Source of the DNA: Cyprinodon diabolis
Taxonomy: Eukaryota > Chordata > Actinopteri > Cyprinodontiformes > Cyprinodontidae
Assembly: GCA_030533445.1 (NCBI GenBank)
Contig: CM060062.1
Coordinates: forward strand, 21,469,829-21,533,828
Direction: 5' to 3'
DNA: 64,000 nt
This document shows positions 40,371-61,441 of this stretch, in pieces. The number at the start of each line of letters is the position of its first letter. The first letter of the stretch is position 1. A program made the translations under genes and the position numbers. Below the pieces are notes generated by a model. The model saw nothing but the letters and a program-made list of their open reading frames with translations. It was not told where the DNA came from and made no database searches.

Positions 40371-40970
40371 ATGGCAGAGGCTAGTTATGATGAATATGAA
40401 GAAAACCAAATGAATTTACAAGCTGCACTGGCGTCGTTAGGCCCATCACTAGGGGTAGGATGCCCATATCTTCCTCCCAGGTACCTACTAGATCCTGCAG
40501 AGGGGCCAAGCAGTGCACCTTTGGGTTGGAGCAAACCTATGATGACACCCAGCAGGCAGCCTGATGATCAACCACCATCACCTACTGGGAAGCCACTGTC
40601 CATCTCGATGCCACCAGGGGACCTCAGTATTGATCTCGGTCCAACCAGCACCCCTGCCAGTCCTGAGAATCCCGAGGATCGACGACCACCGTCACCCCAC
40701 CAATATAATTATCCTCCACCACCCATTCCAGGCGTACTGGCTATGTTCATGGTCATAGCAGATGACATAAAGCTTGATCTTGCCGAAGCTCATCATGTTG
40801 CAAAGTTCTTGGCTCATCCGCTGGAGTCATACAACACCAACAGTGATCTCAAGCCTGAAATCACCTCTATGACCCAAACAGTTTATGCCCAATTCATGAA
40901 GGGCCTGATGAAGCTTTTTGTTTGTGTGTGTGTATTTATGGGTGTGAAAGACCACCTATGTAGGGGATAA
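40371..40970 (+). CDS. 3' accessory protein of the retrovirus, function unknown
   Basis: A 199-residue frame between env and the 3' LTR, starting MAEASYDEYEENQ just after a good splice acceptor. The start is chosen for that reason over the upstream ATG at 40335. Residues 1-20 are acidic, 60-130 are rich in Pro/Ser (including YPPPPIPG), and the C-terminal 65 residues look helical. I find no cyclin, zinc-finger or kinase motif. The position matches accessory or transactivator genes of epsilon and foamy viruses, and its size is near that of the 3' frame of snakehead retrovirus as I recall. After its TAA, a frame one base forward continues with about 36 sensible codons ending KKKK, so the native C-terminus may be longer and frameshifted here. 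Confidence 0.6.
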   Translation: MAEASYDEYEENQMNLQAALASLGPSLGVGCPYLPPRYLLDPAEGPSSAPLGWSKPMMTPSRQPDDQPPSPTGKPLSISMPPGDLSIDLGPTSTPASPENPEDRRPPSPHQYNYPPPPIPGVLAMFMVIADDIKLDLAEAHHVAKFLAHPLESYNTNSDLKPEITSMTQTVYAQFMKGLMKLFVCVCVFMGVKDHLCRG

Positions 40971-41072
40971 TTGCAGTGACCTCGTAACACAAGATGCTGC
41001 TTGGGCATTGGTATTTGCCTCTGCTGAGAAAACAGAATTAGAACATCTTGCTAAAAAAAAAAAGTAAGCAAC

Positions 41073-41115
41073 GAGGACGGGTCCTCTTAAGGGAGCCAAG
41101 AGGGGGATCCCTCTT
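41073..41115 (+). other. twin hairpins downstream of the accessory frame
   Basis: GAGGACGGGTCCTC (41073-41086) and AAGAGGGGGATCCCTCTT (41098-41115; 7-bp perfect stem, GGAT loop) lie 11 bases apart. They could be an RNA export or stability element in the viral transcripts. Confidence 0.5.
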
Positions 41116-41340
41116 TGTTTTTATATATTCTGTTTTCTGCATTTTATTAGTTTAATATTTACTCAGACACCACCACATCTTATATTACTCACTTCTACTA
41201 TATGGTGTGTATTTAATCTCACGTTTAGTTTAGTGTGCACAATATATATATAAACTTTTGTCACTTGGGTGAGTTCACATTTAAAGTGTTTTAGATTAGT
41301 TATCACCTGCATAATCACGTAAATTGATCCTTTTTAGGAT

Positions 41341-41353
41341 CAAAGGGGGGAAA
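41341..41353 (+). other. 3' polypurine tract
   Basis: CAAAGGGGGGAAA directly abuts the 3' LTR, as expected for the plus-strand primer. Confidence 0.9.
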
Positions 41354-42162
41354 TGTAGTGTATTATTTGTCATAAATGATTAGAATAAAACAAGAATCAA
41401 AAGTTTTAAATGATTAAAGAGAATTGTGTTCATGAATACATTTATGTAGGCCAAGAGGAGAAAAACAGAGCAATGAGTGTGTGTAACTGCTGCACCTGAC
41501 TGTAAGAGGAAGAAAAGCACACTCATCTGCTGGAAAGCACAGGATTAAGGCCCTTAGTGATAAGAAAAAGCACCCTCATAAAAATGAAGTATTTGACATA
41601 TCAAGGTTAACCAGCTCAGCAAAATTTGGCCATACAACTTGTGATAAATAGAGTTGTTATTTTCAAGGCACAATGTGCAGTACTGATCCCAGAAGGGGTG
41701 ATGCTTTGACTGAGACACAAAGAGGAACACTAGGCCAGACTGACATGGCTTAAAGTAGGGAAAGGATAAGTTTCAACATGTTTTTGACTAAACCGTCATA
41801 AGTTTCTGCATGGCCTGAGAGAGTGCTCTCACAAGTATGAGATGTGTCTATGAATGTTACCGTGTTTTGCAGATAAATATCAATGTGACCTTTACCAATG
41901 ACTGAAATATGTTCTGAAGGGGGTTTTTCCACCGATAAGAAATGTATAAAAGGGAGCTGGTTTCACCATTTGTCAGCTTCGGCTCACCAGCGCTGTGTAA
42001 ATATGTAGTGTTTAGCAATAAACTCACTGGACCTGGACTCAGCGGCCTCTGTCTAAATTTTTTGATCCTTGTTTGAGACTTTTTCTGCTTTTTAAGAACT
42101 TTGAATTTTTATAAAACTTAGCTTCAATTTTAAGTCGTCAAGAAGAGAATTATAGGACGACA
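41354..42162 (+). repeat. 3' LTR (809 bp)
   Basis: Same length and, by eye, the same sequence as the 5' LTR, offset by 11,144 bases. The identity implies a recent insertion or recent homogenisation. Confidence 0.97.
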
Positions 42163-42166
42163 CTTC
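42163..42166. repeat. provirus target-site duplication, right copy
   Basis: CTTC, matching 30206-30209. Confidence 0.9.
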
Positions 42167-42600
42167 CATACCAGCTTGATGAGTTAAGTCTTTGCTCAAA
42201 TGCTGCTATCCTAACAGATGATGGCAGAAGCGATCAGACTTTCCACAACAGATATGCAGCATCTTGCTGAAGACACTGAAGGATCTAAACTTCTTCAAGT
42301 AGAACAATCTGCTCTGTCCCTTCCAGGCGGCTCCGTACCTTGGCCTCGTCTGGTATAACAAAACAGTATTTATACTCCTCTACCTCCTTCACTTCTTCCC
42401 CCATCTTGGTAATAATCTTTGACCTATTTCTGTTTTAATCTTCCTCCTTATTCCATGTTTGGAATCAGATTATTAATTCCACGTCGTACCACAAAGCAGT
42501 CCACCAGCTCTCTGTTCTCAACGTCGATGTCTGATACACTGCAGAATAGTAGTCACTGAGCACTTCTGATGATCAAAGGAATCTTTCTTATACTTGAAGT
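42163..42600 (-). pseudogene. LINE reverse transcriptase fragment, proximal side of the provirus
   Basis: On the minus strand a broken frame gives GEEVKEVEEYKY near 42370-42405 (the VEEYKYLG landmark of non-LTR RTs), then VVESLIASAIIC and LIKLVWK up to the provirus boundary. The next residues (AGSV) lie on the far side of the provirus at 30209, showing that the retrovirus inserted into this LINE. Stops and indels show it was already dead. Confidence 0.65.
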
Positions 42601-44184
42601 AGGAGATGTACAGTGTAAAAAGGTGGTATAATAGTACCATCCCTGTGGTGCTCCTGTGCAGCCGACTACCTGCTTAGAAGCTTCGATCTTTATATCTAAG
42701 CAACTGTTGAGACCCCCATCTGCATCTTCTAGAGTTATTCAGAAAGTAGATAGTGCTGAATTGAATAGAGATAGAGAAGGAGAAAACAGTAGATATACAT
42801 AAAAATAGATACAAAAAAATATTTTTTTCTAAACCATTTCCATTACACTATGCATTCATTGGATCTTGGTAATCATTGAGTTCATACTTTTTTATAGAAG
42901 AGTTTGACTAAAAAAGGTATAGAGGCTTAGACAAACCTGTCTTTCTTTTTACGTTTAGATCATCTTTGATATCTAAGTGATTATTGAATAAAGGAGGTTT
43001 ATAATCGAATGAGGCATTCATTTAGGATTTGTATTTATGTATAGTTTTACATATGATAACCAGAGAAATATGCATATGACTCTCAAAAGTCAGTGCTTTT
43101 TAAAATCATTTTATGAGAATAGATGAAGTGATCGGCCTTTACTGAAAGCTGGGTATAACTTAGATTCAGGAGAAGAAAGAGGAGAAAGGGAACAAAATGT
43201 TGTTGGATTTAAGATATTATGGCATTAATCACAACAGGTGTGCTTCATCTTGTCTTACAGTATATGAGATAATATTACACGAGTGGTAGTGGTAATTCTC
43301 ATGCAGCACACCAGAGAAACTAGAAATTGTTTTATATTTGGTAACTTTTTTACATCCCTATGAATCTATAGATTGTTACCTTTGTACTGTTTACCTATGT
43401 GTCAACTTTTTTTGTATAAAATAAATTAAAAAAATGTGTCTGAGTTGGGTATTTTAATCCAGTATTTATTTTTTATGTTTTTCAAGCAGAGCTTCTGTTT
43501 TCCCCTTTGCATCACCCACCTGTCGTTCTTTAGCTGCAGGAAGCCATCAAGCATCCACTGATTCTGTTATTCCTCAGATGGTACACAGGCCCTGAACCTC
43601 TTTGTTACCAGCACTGACCAGACAATGAGAAACACAGATGGTGACATGTTCTATCCGACTTCTCTTGTCAGCTTCCAGCCAAAGTCATTATCTCAAACTG
43701 AATGTGGCACCAGTAGTAATAAATGGAACTGCTGGAATAGCGATCTGTTGTTTATGCTACAGGATGGAGTGACACACCAGGCTCCATCACCCTGAATAGG
43801 GGCTGTGAACACAAGAGACTTCATCAACCTGAACTTGATTATAGTTGAATAATTTCCGCTTTGGAATTGACAATAACCAACCTCCTGGTTTTACAAAAAA
43901 TAAAATAAAATAAAACATTGTGTAACATCTCCAGCTATTTCTGAGATGTTTCAGACACCGTGATCCAGTTTGACTCTCCACACCATCAAGAAGTAAAAAC
44001 ATATAATCAATCCAAAATGTTCCTGTTTTAAATAGTTCTTGTGTTCCTCTCATTGTCATATACAAGACATTGAGCTGCTAGTAAGAAATGGGGTTGCAAT
44101 TAAAACACTCAGCTTGAACAATATTTGATCTTATATGATGTTGTTAATCACTGAGGGGAGTCGGGGGGAGGCCTTGCCAACCTG
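42601..44184. other. intergenic, no gene recognised
   Basis: AT-rich. A plus-strand frame of about 70 codons at 43570-43790 has no recognised homology. Confidence 0.5.
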
Positions 44185-45484
44185 ATCCCTGGACAATTAA
44201 ACTGGCATTAGGAACAAGGAAGGTCACCTTGCTCGGTGGGGGACGGAGGCTGAGCTTGTGCCAGAGGTTGAGAAATAACAGCTTATAATCAGGCTCATCC
44301 AGTCTGAGCTCTCACCCTTGAGGCTGGACTCTCTTCTACCGTTCACTCCAGTGGATCAGAGAATCGATCCCTGCACCTGTGGGTAGGGGGTAGGGCCCTG
44401 ACAGTTGTTTGAGCCTATGGGACGAGTGGCAGCACAGAATACCAGGCCTTCATAAGGACACCCTATCCTGGGGGTGTCCTGTTGCATGTCTTGGACACTA
44501 AGGTGAAAAGATGGCTGGAACTGTCTATCGATCACCACCTGGTGGTGAGTCATGTGCACTGGAAGAGGAGGAAGCCGGAGAGACTTGGCAGGCCCAAGCA
44601 AGTAGTGAGGGGCTGCTGAGAATGTTTGGCAGAAACATCATAGCCTCTCAAATTCTGGGTGGGTTAAGACATAGAGTTTGAAAGTGCCATGTTCTTCACC
44701 TCTATTATCGATGTGGTGGCTCTTAATTGTCGCCAGACAGTCTGCTCTGCCTGTTGTGGGGCAATCCATGGACCTGGTGATGGACACCAACAGTAAGGGA
44801 TGCTTTCAAGCCAGGAATTGAATATCAAACCAAGTACCATAAAGCCAAGCATGCCTCTGGGAGGAGTTTGGTGAGGCCATGTGAACAAGACTATGGATGC
44901 ATCTCAAAGCGATTTTGGCAGACTGTCTGTTGCCTCAGGATAGGGAAGCAGTGCTTCTCACAATATTTACAGTAGGAGTGGGGAGCTGCTGACCTAGACT
45001 AAGGAAATATTTTGAGTATCTCTTCAACTCTGCTGACATGACTGCCCTTGTAGAAGAAGAGATTGGATGCTCAGAACCAGACTTGTTAATCACCTCTGAG
45101 TCACTGAGGTGGTGAAAAGATTTCACATTGGTAAAGCATCCAGCCTCCCTTAGAATTTAAATTATAGAGGTAGCACATTTCTCAACCTTCCCCGGAGGGC
45201 CTATGCCAGAGTGCAGGAGAGGAGAGAGTCAAACCTCAGTTTTCAGAGAGTGTGGTTCTGTTGGCCCCATCCAGATAAGACTTACAACATGTTAAGTGTG
45301 AGACAGAGATGTAGATCAGCTCATTAAAGTTCAAGACCATGATTCTCTATGTTAGATTAGAGAGGAGTTTCGGCGTCAAGCGGGGACATTCATGTACTTC
45401 AGGTCCTGTTCTTGAGTTAGGGAAGAATGGGCAGGAGACTGACAGGTGGATCACCGTGGCTACTGCAGATTATGCAGACAAGAT
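44185..45484 (+). pseudogene. degenerate LINE (APE endonuclease to RT start)
   Basis: The sequence follows a fish non-LTR retrotransposon I recognise: GGAACAAGGAAGGTCACCTT, then GCATGTCTTGGACACTAAGG, GATCACCACCTGGTGGTGAG (the D-H-H end of the endonuclease) and GGGAGGAGTTTGGTGAGGCC. There are many indels, internal deletions and stops, and no frame is usable. Assignment to RTE/Rex-type versus another clade is uncertain. Confidence 0.65.
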
Positions 45485-45511
45485 TGGGTTGATTTAAAAA
45501 TCAACCCAATC
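45482..45511. repeat. perfect 14-bp palindrome
   Basis: GATTGGGTTGATTT is followed by AA and then its exact complement. It sits at the end of the LINE remnant. Confidence 0.9.
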
Positions 45512-46387
45512 AACTCAATAGCATTTCAAAAATTAAAAAATATATAAATCTGAATAAGGATTTTTAAAATGCATTCTTCTTTTGAACACAGAGATACGTA
45601 ACTGTTAATATAAATGTTTCCTTTGGTTTAGATTAACATTTATTATATTTTCTGTTCAGTTTAATTCAAAAATACTTAATTGATCTGATCCCAAATGGAA
45701 AATAACTGTTGTAACTCTTTTTTTTTTTTTTTATTCTATATTTAACTTTTGCATTAAGCTAAAAAATCTGCAATTGTAGCCATTTTAGTCAGGGAAACAA
45801 AAGCTATACGCAAAGAAAATACAGATATGAGATATTTAGTCCTTAACAAAAAATTTGAAAAAGTTATAGTTGAATAATGATAAAACATAAGCATTAAGAA
45901 CAATTTGAAAATTACTGTAATCCTTGAACAGGTGCATGACAAATAATGTAAATAGTAGTCAAATAAACTATTCCCATGCATTTTAATTATGATTGCATCA
46001 GTGTTTTTTAGATATTCTCAAAATAAGCATCAGACCAAAGCTAAATACAGTGTGACAGCACAGGGTTGTTCACATATTTAAAAAGTACTTTATACATTGA
46101 TATGTATAGGGCTCCGGTGTGTGTTTATTTTGTTTGTAAATGACAAATTAATAAAAACAATTTTGAGCATAATTTCATTCAGGTTTATACTACTTCTAAC
46201 CAACATCTTGTGGATAGAAAAATTATAATACCTTCTGTTCACTTGTTTTTTGACAAAAAAAAAAGAAAAAAGAGCTAGTTAACCTGTCTGACAAGGCTTC
46301 TTATGAGTATTCATGCTGCTTAGTTTCACCTTAAATGCTTCAGAGGCAGATTTTCAGCAGTTAAGGTCGTCAGGAGCGGTCGGTCTG
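45512..46387. other. lhfpl5 upstream DNA, no gene recognised
   Basis: AT-rich, with no conserved exon. The last 100 bp become richer in G+C as the lhfpl5 promoter is approached. Confidence 0.5.
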
Positions 46388-46395
46388 TGACGTCA
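46388..46395 (+). promoter_or_regulatory. consensus CRE in the lhfpl5 promoter
   Basis: TGACGTCA, a perfect CREB/ATF site, is about 200 bp upstream of the lhfpl5 start codon in the local GC-rich patch. Confidence 0.5.
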
Positions 46396-46593
46396 GACTG
46401 CTCATTGCGCACCGGGCATGGAAGCTGTCCATGGTGCTGAAACTTCATCCCGGTCTGCAATTAGGTCCATCGGCTCTAGGCAAAGGACAGATTAACTAAA
46501 CCTTATAAACATACACTGGAGTAACTTTTTAACAACTTTAAAAGTTTTTATCGTTTGTCGGGGAAAAAACGCAAACTTTTTCTTCTCACCATC

Positions 46594-47002
46594 ATGGACC
46601 TGCTTCCAGCCCAAGAAGCCGCTAAAATCTACCACACCAACTATGTGAGGAACTCCCGGGCTATCGGCGTCATGTGGGCCGTGTTCACCATCTGCTTCGC
46701 CATCATCACCGTGGTGGTCTTCATCCAGCCCTTCTGGATCGGGGATAGCGTCAACACGCCGCAGGCCGGATACTTCGGCCTTTTCCACTACTGCATCGGC
46801 AACGCGCTTACCTCTGAGCTCATCTGTAAAGGCAGCATCTTCGACTTCAACTCCATCCCTTCCCCAGCCTTCAGGACTGCCATGTTCTTCGTGGGAACGT
46901 CCATGCTGTTGGTGGTGGGCACGATGGTGGCCTTCAGTCTGTTCTTCTTCTGCAACGCAGGAAACGTTTACAAGATCTGTGCATGGATGCAGCTGGCCTC
47001 AG
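46594..47002 (+). CDS. lhfpl5: lhfpl5 exon 1
   Basis: Codes residues 1-136 and ends in phase 1 (CCTCAG|GTCAGA). It holds the first two membrane spans, the first extracellular loop and the start of the third span. Confidence 0.93.
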
Positions 47003-49539
47003 GTCAGACTCTTTCATCCTTACTGCCTTGTTGATTTTAGTAAACAGAACTGCGCAGGGATAATAGTTTAAAAAACGTGATTATAGATAAATTTGGCCTT
47101 TACAAAAGCGAGTGTTTGTTAAGAAAATGCAAAGTTAGGAGTAAAAATTCATGGTCCAATTTTATTCTTTCTGTAAACTACTATTTAAAATCATTAGGTT
47201 TATTAGAAGCATGCCCTCGTTTTCTGTCTCAAATTACATTTTAGCTTATTTGATGACTTTATTTTTTACCTTTTGTCATCATTGTTTGTTTTTGTTATTT
47301 GGGCCTCAACCTTTTCAGTGGATTTCTCTCCTATTTCTTAAAAAAAAAATGCCTATTGAACAACCCCATTCATTTCTTACTGCCTATCTTGCTGCCATGG
47401 TGATTCAGTAGAGAAATATTATGTGATATTTGTATCAGAGTAGGAAGACAGAGACACAGGAGATACCAATCATTCAGTCTTCTCTTTGTATTTCGAACCA
47501 GTACCCTTGAACTGGACCTAGATGGAGAAAAAAGGGTCCAACGAAATATTTTGAACACAGAAAACAGCATATTTTGTTAGATTTTTTATGTTTAGACATT
47601 ATTCTTTTGAATGAAGCCGTAAACTTTTGTTGCAGTTTAAAATACAGGTTAAAATAAAGGGGTGTTTCTTTTTATTTTGTTTCATGTTTTTGTTGGTAGT
47701 TTGAACCATTTCATAAAGATAAGAAATACAGATTCCAGTGTTATTCTTTTGGACACCTTTCTTTTTCACTCCATCTGTAAAATGTTCATATTTTTAAGCT
47801 TGTGTTGCACAGTAATTTGTTGTCAGGTACAAATGTTTACCAGAAACTGCTTTTAAAAAAATACATAAATAAAAAGCAGGAAAAGCCAAAACAACAGAAC
47901 ATCATCCAGAGTTTAACGTCACACCCCGGTGCTTTCCACTAGAGATGCTGAAGTCTTTGTATCATCAGGCAGCATCGCACCTCTCCAGTTTCAAGTGTGA
48001 GATGGGTGTTCATGTGTTAGTCTTCTCTGAAACTCAGCATGGTTTCTGGTGTCAGAACACACTCCGACACCTCTAAAGGAGGATTTGGTTGCATGTAACA
48101 GGATAAGGTGTTGGTGAGCCGTTAACTGATCCTAAACTACACAACAAGCAGACCTGAGTGTAGAAAATCTGCCATTTAAAATATAACCTTTTATAAAAGC
48201 TGCATAAATGCAGACATTAAATGCACATGAACATTTAGAGCAGGATATATAAACTTTTTTATAAGACTAGACTATTTATTTATGAAATTTAAAACTGAAC
48301 TGACAAACTTTCTGAATCCCTCATTTAGCCGTGTTAATGGTGATGGGCTGTATGATCTACCCTGACGGCTGGAATGCAGAGGAAGTAAAGAGGATGTGTG
48401 GTCAGAAAACGGATAAATACGCTCTGGGAAACTGCACTGTGCGCTGGGCCTACATCTTAGCCATCATCAGCATTCTGGACGCCGCTCTCCTGGCTCTTCT
48501 ATCCTTCACTCTTGGTAATCGGCAGGACAAACTGTTGCCGGATGACTTTGAGATTGAGGGAGCAGGTAAGGGTTGTGAAAAAAGTTTTAATGCATAACTG
48601 CATTTAAAAAGATATTAAATCAGTTCATTATCAGTCAGTTGCTAATATTCATTTATTTTAAGGCCGTGATTCATAAAGAACATACATTACCTTGGCCTTG
48701 AATATTTTAATTCAACATGTTATTTAAATATAATTCATATAGTGTGAGTGTACATCATTTTCCAGTGCTAACTCATTACCTGCAAATATGTTTAGAAGTC
48801 TGTTTAGAACCTTTAGATCAGCTCAAATCAATTATAAATCAAAACTGAACAGTGAAATTTGTTTAAGAAACTGTTTAACAGTTTTTTCCTCTTGGCATTT
48901 GCAAAGAAAGGTAATCTCATGAGGAACAAATTTGTTACATCCTGGGCATACACAGGATTCAGCAGATGTCTTGAAGCAGAATTCAATTCTAGGAAGAGCC
49001 AACTGAAAATTTCAGGGTAAAAAAGCAAACTTGTTTGGAACCGCAAGATTTTACACACTGCTTATTCCATTCGATGCTGGGATAAAAGCTAAAATGGAGA
49101 GAATATAATTTTCAGCAGACAAGCCGATAACCATTACAAAAGCATATATATATATATATACCATATATACCATATATAATTTATATTGTAGTTTTTCTTT
49201 ACATGGTAGACTGACAAACTAATTTAGGAAGACAAAAATATTTGACTTATATTGCCTTATACTGCATGAAGGGTAGTGAGGTAGCACATCATGTAGTTTA
49301 AACTTTTCCTTTCCTTACATCTCTCCTTTAAACTCTCTTAACACTCACATCATAGCCTAAATTAAACTTGGATGCAATACAGTTTACTGCCTACTGACCT
49401 GTTCAGGGTGCACCATCTGACTGCTGGAGAATGAACGATTGTTACTTTCATGTTTGAATTTTTTCCTGATGTTAAAGCATAATTTAAAAGTCAAATAACA
49501 GACAATAAAGGCTTCTTTTCTTTTCCAGAAAACCCATGA
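46594..49539 (+). CDS. lhfpl5: LHFPL tetraspan subfamily member 5 (TMHS), three coding exons
   Basis: LHFPL5 is a four-pass membrane subunit of the hair-cell mechanotransduction channel that links protocadherin-15 at the tip link to the TMC channel. The CDS joins 46594-47002, 48329-48565 and 49529-49539, giving 218 residues (human about 219). It starts [20 protein letters not shown]. Membrane spans are near residues 24-47, 97-118, 128-147 and 176-197. The first extracellular loop has [18 protein letters not shown] and the LHFPL-type cysteines. The ATG at 46594 has a good context (ACCATCATGG), unlike an upstream in-frame ATG at 46555. ELICKG and [10 protein letters not shown] favour LHFPL5 over LHFPL3/4. 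It is tail to tail with srpk1. All residues I would expect are present, and it looks functional. Confidence 0.93.
48329..48565 (+). CDS. lhfpl5: lhfpl5 exon 2
   Basis: After TCATTTAG it completes an Ala codon and gives [14 protein letters not shown], the second extracellular loop and span four. It ends GCAG|GTAAGG in phase 1. Confidence 0.93.
49529..49539 (+). CDS. lhfpl5: lhfpl5 exon 3 (11 coding bases)
   Basis: CTTTTCCAG is followed by AA AAC CCA TGA, so the protein ends GAENP. Reading through the exon 2 donor instead would add 11 unconserved residues. Confidence 0.8.
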
Positions 49540-49642
49540 ACACATGGATAGCCATGAAAGAAGATATCCCGAATCAAGAAGTAAATCCTTTTCTCTTCAA
49601 AAGCATTAGTGCTATTCATCCACTATGTTCGTCCTCTCACCA

Positions 49643-49648
49643 AATAAA
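49643..49648 (+). terminator. lhfpl5 poly(A) signal candidate
   Basis: AATAAA about 100 bp after the stop codon gives a short 3' UTR. Confidence 0.55.
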
Positions 49649-49686
49649 CACATAAACAGTCATTGTGTACTGCATGAAGATCTGTT

Positions 49687-49692
49687 TTTATT
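49687..49692 (-). terminator. srpk1 poly(A) signal candidate
   Basis: TTTATT on the plus strand reads AATAAA on the minus strand, about 1.15 kb after the srpk1 stop. It is 38 bp from the lhfpl5 signal on the other strand. Nearer signals are possible. Confidence 0.4.
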
Positions 49693-50842
49693 GAATGGTG
49701 TGTTGTACAGGTTTGTCTTTAACAACTCACACAAAGCCTATGCTTTTGAATGTGACACTAATGTAAATTGTATGTCGTTTTTGTTTCTTAACCTTTAGGT
49801 CTCAGCAGATAACATAGCTTACTTTGATATGATTGGTTTGCTACACCACCACATAACATCAGATCTTACCGACTCTATAGTTAAAAACATGTACATTACT
49901 TAATTGGCCATACATACAACCAAGCTCAAACATCTCCCATACACTTTATTAAAACACAGCTACCCAGCTAAATCAATTTAGCTAAGATAAAAGATTTGTT
50001 AAAAACTGTACATAACTGTAATATACATAAAGGCAAACTCTTTGGTACAGATATATACAGTTTATTTTCCTCTTCTCCTCCTATTTTGAGCTGGTCTTTA
50101 ACATTTTCTCTCATTGAAACCTTTGAAACACTAAACCTGAATTGAAAATGGTGTACGAGAATACCAGCCTCCCATGAGAACAAAACCATCTCATTTTTTA
50201 TTCACTGCCTTCTCAATACCAGGTGACATTAAGTTAGTAATAGCCAAATATGCACAACTTAATGAGTGCCCAAAATACTCTAGAGAGCTTCAGAAATGAC
50301 ATGAATGTTACCGCAGTCAGTGTAAATGTCAGCCTAGTGTGCAACTTTCTCAACCTACTTTACAAATAAGAATCCCTACACATGAGTTATAAGGTAAAAT
50401 AATCCATTTTTAAAAAGGAACACAGCACTAATGAAAATGAATGAGAAAAATAAGTCAATTTTTAAAGAACAAAGAAAAGGCTACATATCCTTGATTTGTT
50501 TTGAGTTTTAGTGCAGGAGTGTAACAAACAAGGAGGCTTCACTAGCAGAACAAAGACAGTTTTGCTCCTGGTTGGATGGATTGATCAGCACAGCAGCTGG
50601 AGCAGACATCAAATTATAAATCCAAATGGCTTCCCGACGTCACACAGAGAGGAGAACGAACAAATACAAAGCAAACATACACAGAAGCAACAGCTTGACG
50701 AAAACATAAGAAATGCAAAACATTGCAACAAAAAGAGAAATAAATATTCATCTGATATGCCCAAAGTGGAAAGTGATCTGTTGCAGTCTCTTAAGGAAGT
50801 GGGAAGGGAAGGAAAGGGAGGTGCAACGCCTGAACATGTCCA
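49693..50842 (-). other. srpk1 3' UTR (presumed)
   Basis: Non-coding DNA between the srpk1 stop codon and its candidate poly(A) signal. No repeat family was recognised. Confidence 0.4.
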
Positions 50843-61090
<10,248 letters not shown>

Positions 61091-61304
61091 CTAGAAAAAA
61101 AGAAGGAAATATTTGATCAGCTGCAAAAGTTATTTAAGAATAAGCTACTTTTTTTTTTTAACATGAAGTCATTGACATCAGTTCCAAAAAGGCAATATTT
61201 CTAAGACGGTCAGAACCAGGTTATTCCACTGCATTTAGGAAACCATTACTACCACTTTACACAGACAGAGAAGCTAAAATGTGTCAAATTGGAGGAGAGT
61301 GTGG

Positions 61305-61375
61305 TGGTTAGTTTGGTTAGGGCATGGCGCTTGGAATCCAGAGGTTCAAGCCCCACTCCCACAGAGTGCCACTCT
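61305..61375 (+). repeat. tRNA-like SINE head
   Basis: TGGTTAGTTTGGTTAGGGCA and GGTTCAAGCCCC resemble A and B boxes in the right order and spacing. No acceptor stem forms, so it is a SINE fragment rather than a tRNA gene. Confidence 0.4.
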
Positions 61376-61441
61376 CTGTTACCTAGCAACAGTGAGAACA
61401 TGAAACAAAGTAGCAATAAGGCAAAATATACCAAACATTAA

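Larger units (their letters stand above)
30210..42162 (+). mobile_element. endogenous retrovirus, full-length provirus with defects
   Basis: An 11,953-bp provirus with the order LTR, primer-binding site, 1.4-kb leader, gag, (UAG) pro, RT, RNase H, integrase, env remnant, 3' accessory frame, polypurine tract, LTR. MLV-like major homology region, the UAG between gag and pro, one CCHC knuckle, YVDD and a 4-bp duplication place it with class I (gamma/epsilon-like) retroviruses. The tRNA-Arg-type primer and a 3' frame of about 200 residues recall snakehead retrovirus, as I remember it. It cannot produce a full set of proteins as it stands: pol has a frame change near 35480 and stops at 36621 and 37485, and env lacks its middle. 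Confidence 0.95.

Noticed and set aside
43570..43790. Open frame of about 70 codons with many Cys and Asn
   Set aside because: No upstream splice site or start that makes sense, and no recognisable family.
48331..48597. lhfpl5 exon 2 reading through into the intron (ending KGCEKSFNA)
   Set aside because: A consensus donor GTAAGG at 48566 precedes the extra codons, and a phase-matched terminal exon exists at 49529.
61305..61375. Possible functional tRNA gene
   Set aside because: A and B box-like motifs exist but no cloverleaf or acceptor stem forms; better explained as a SINE head.
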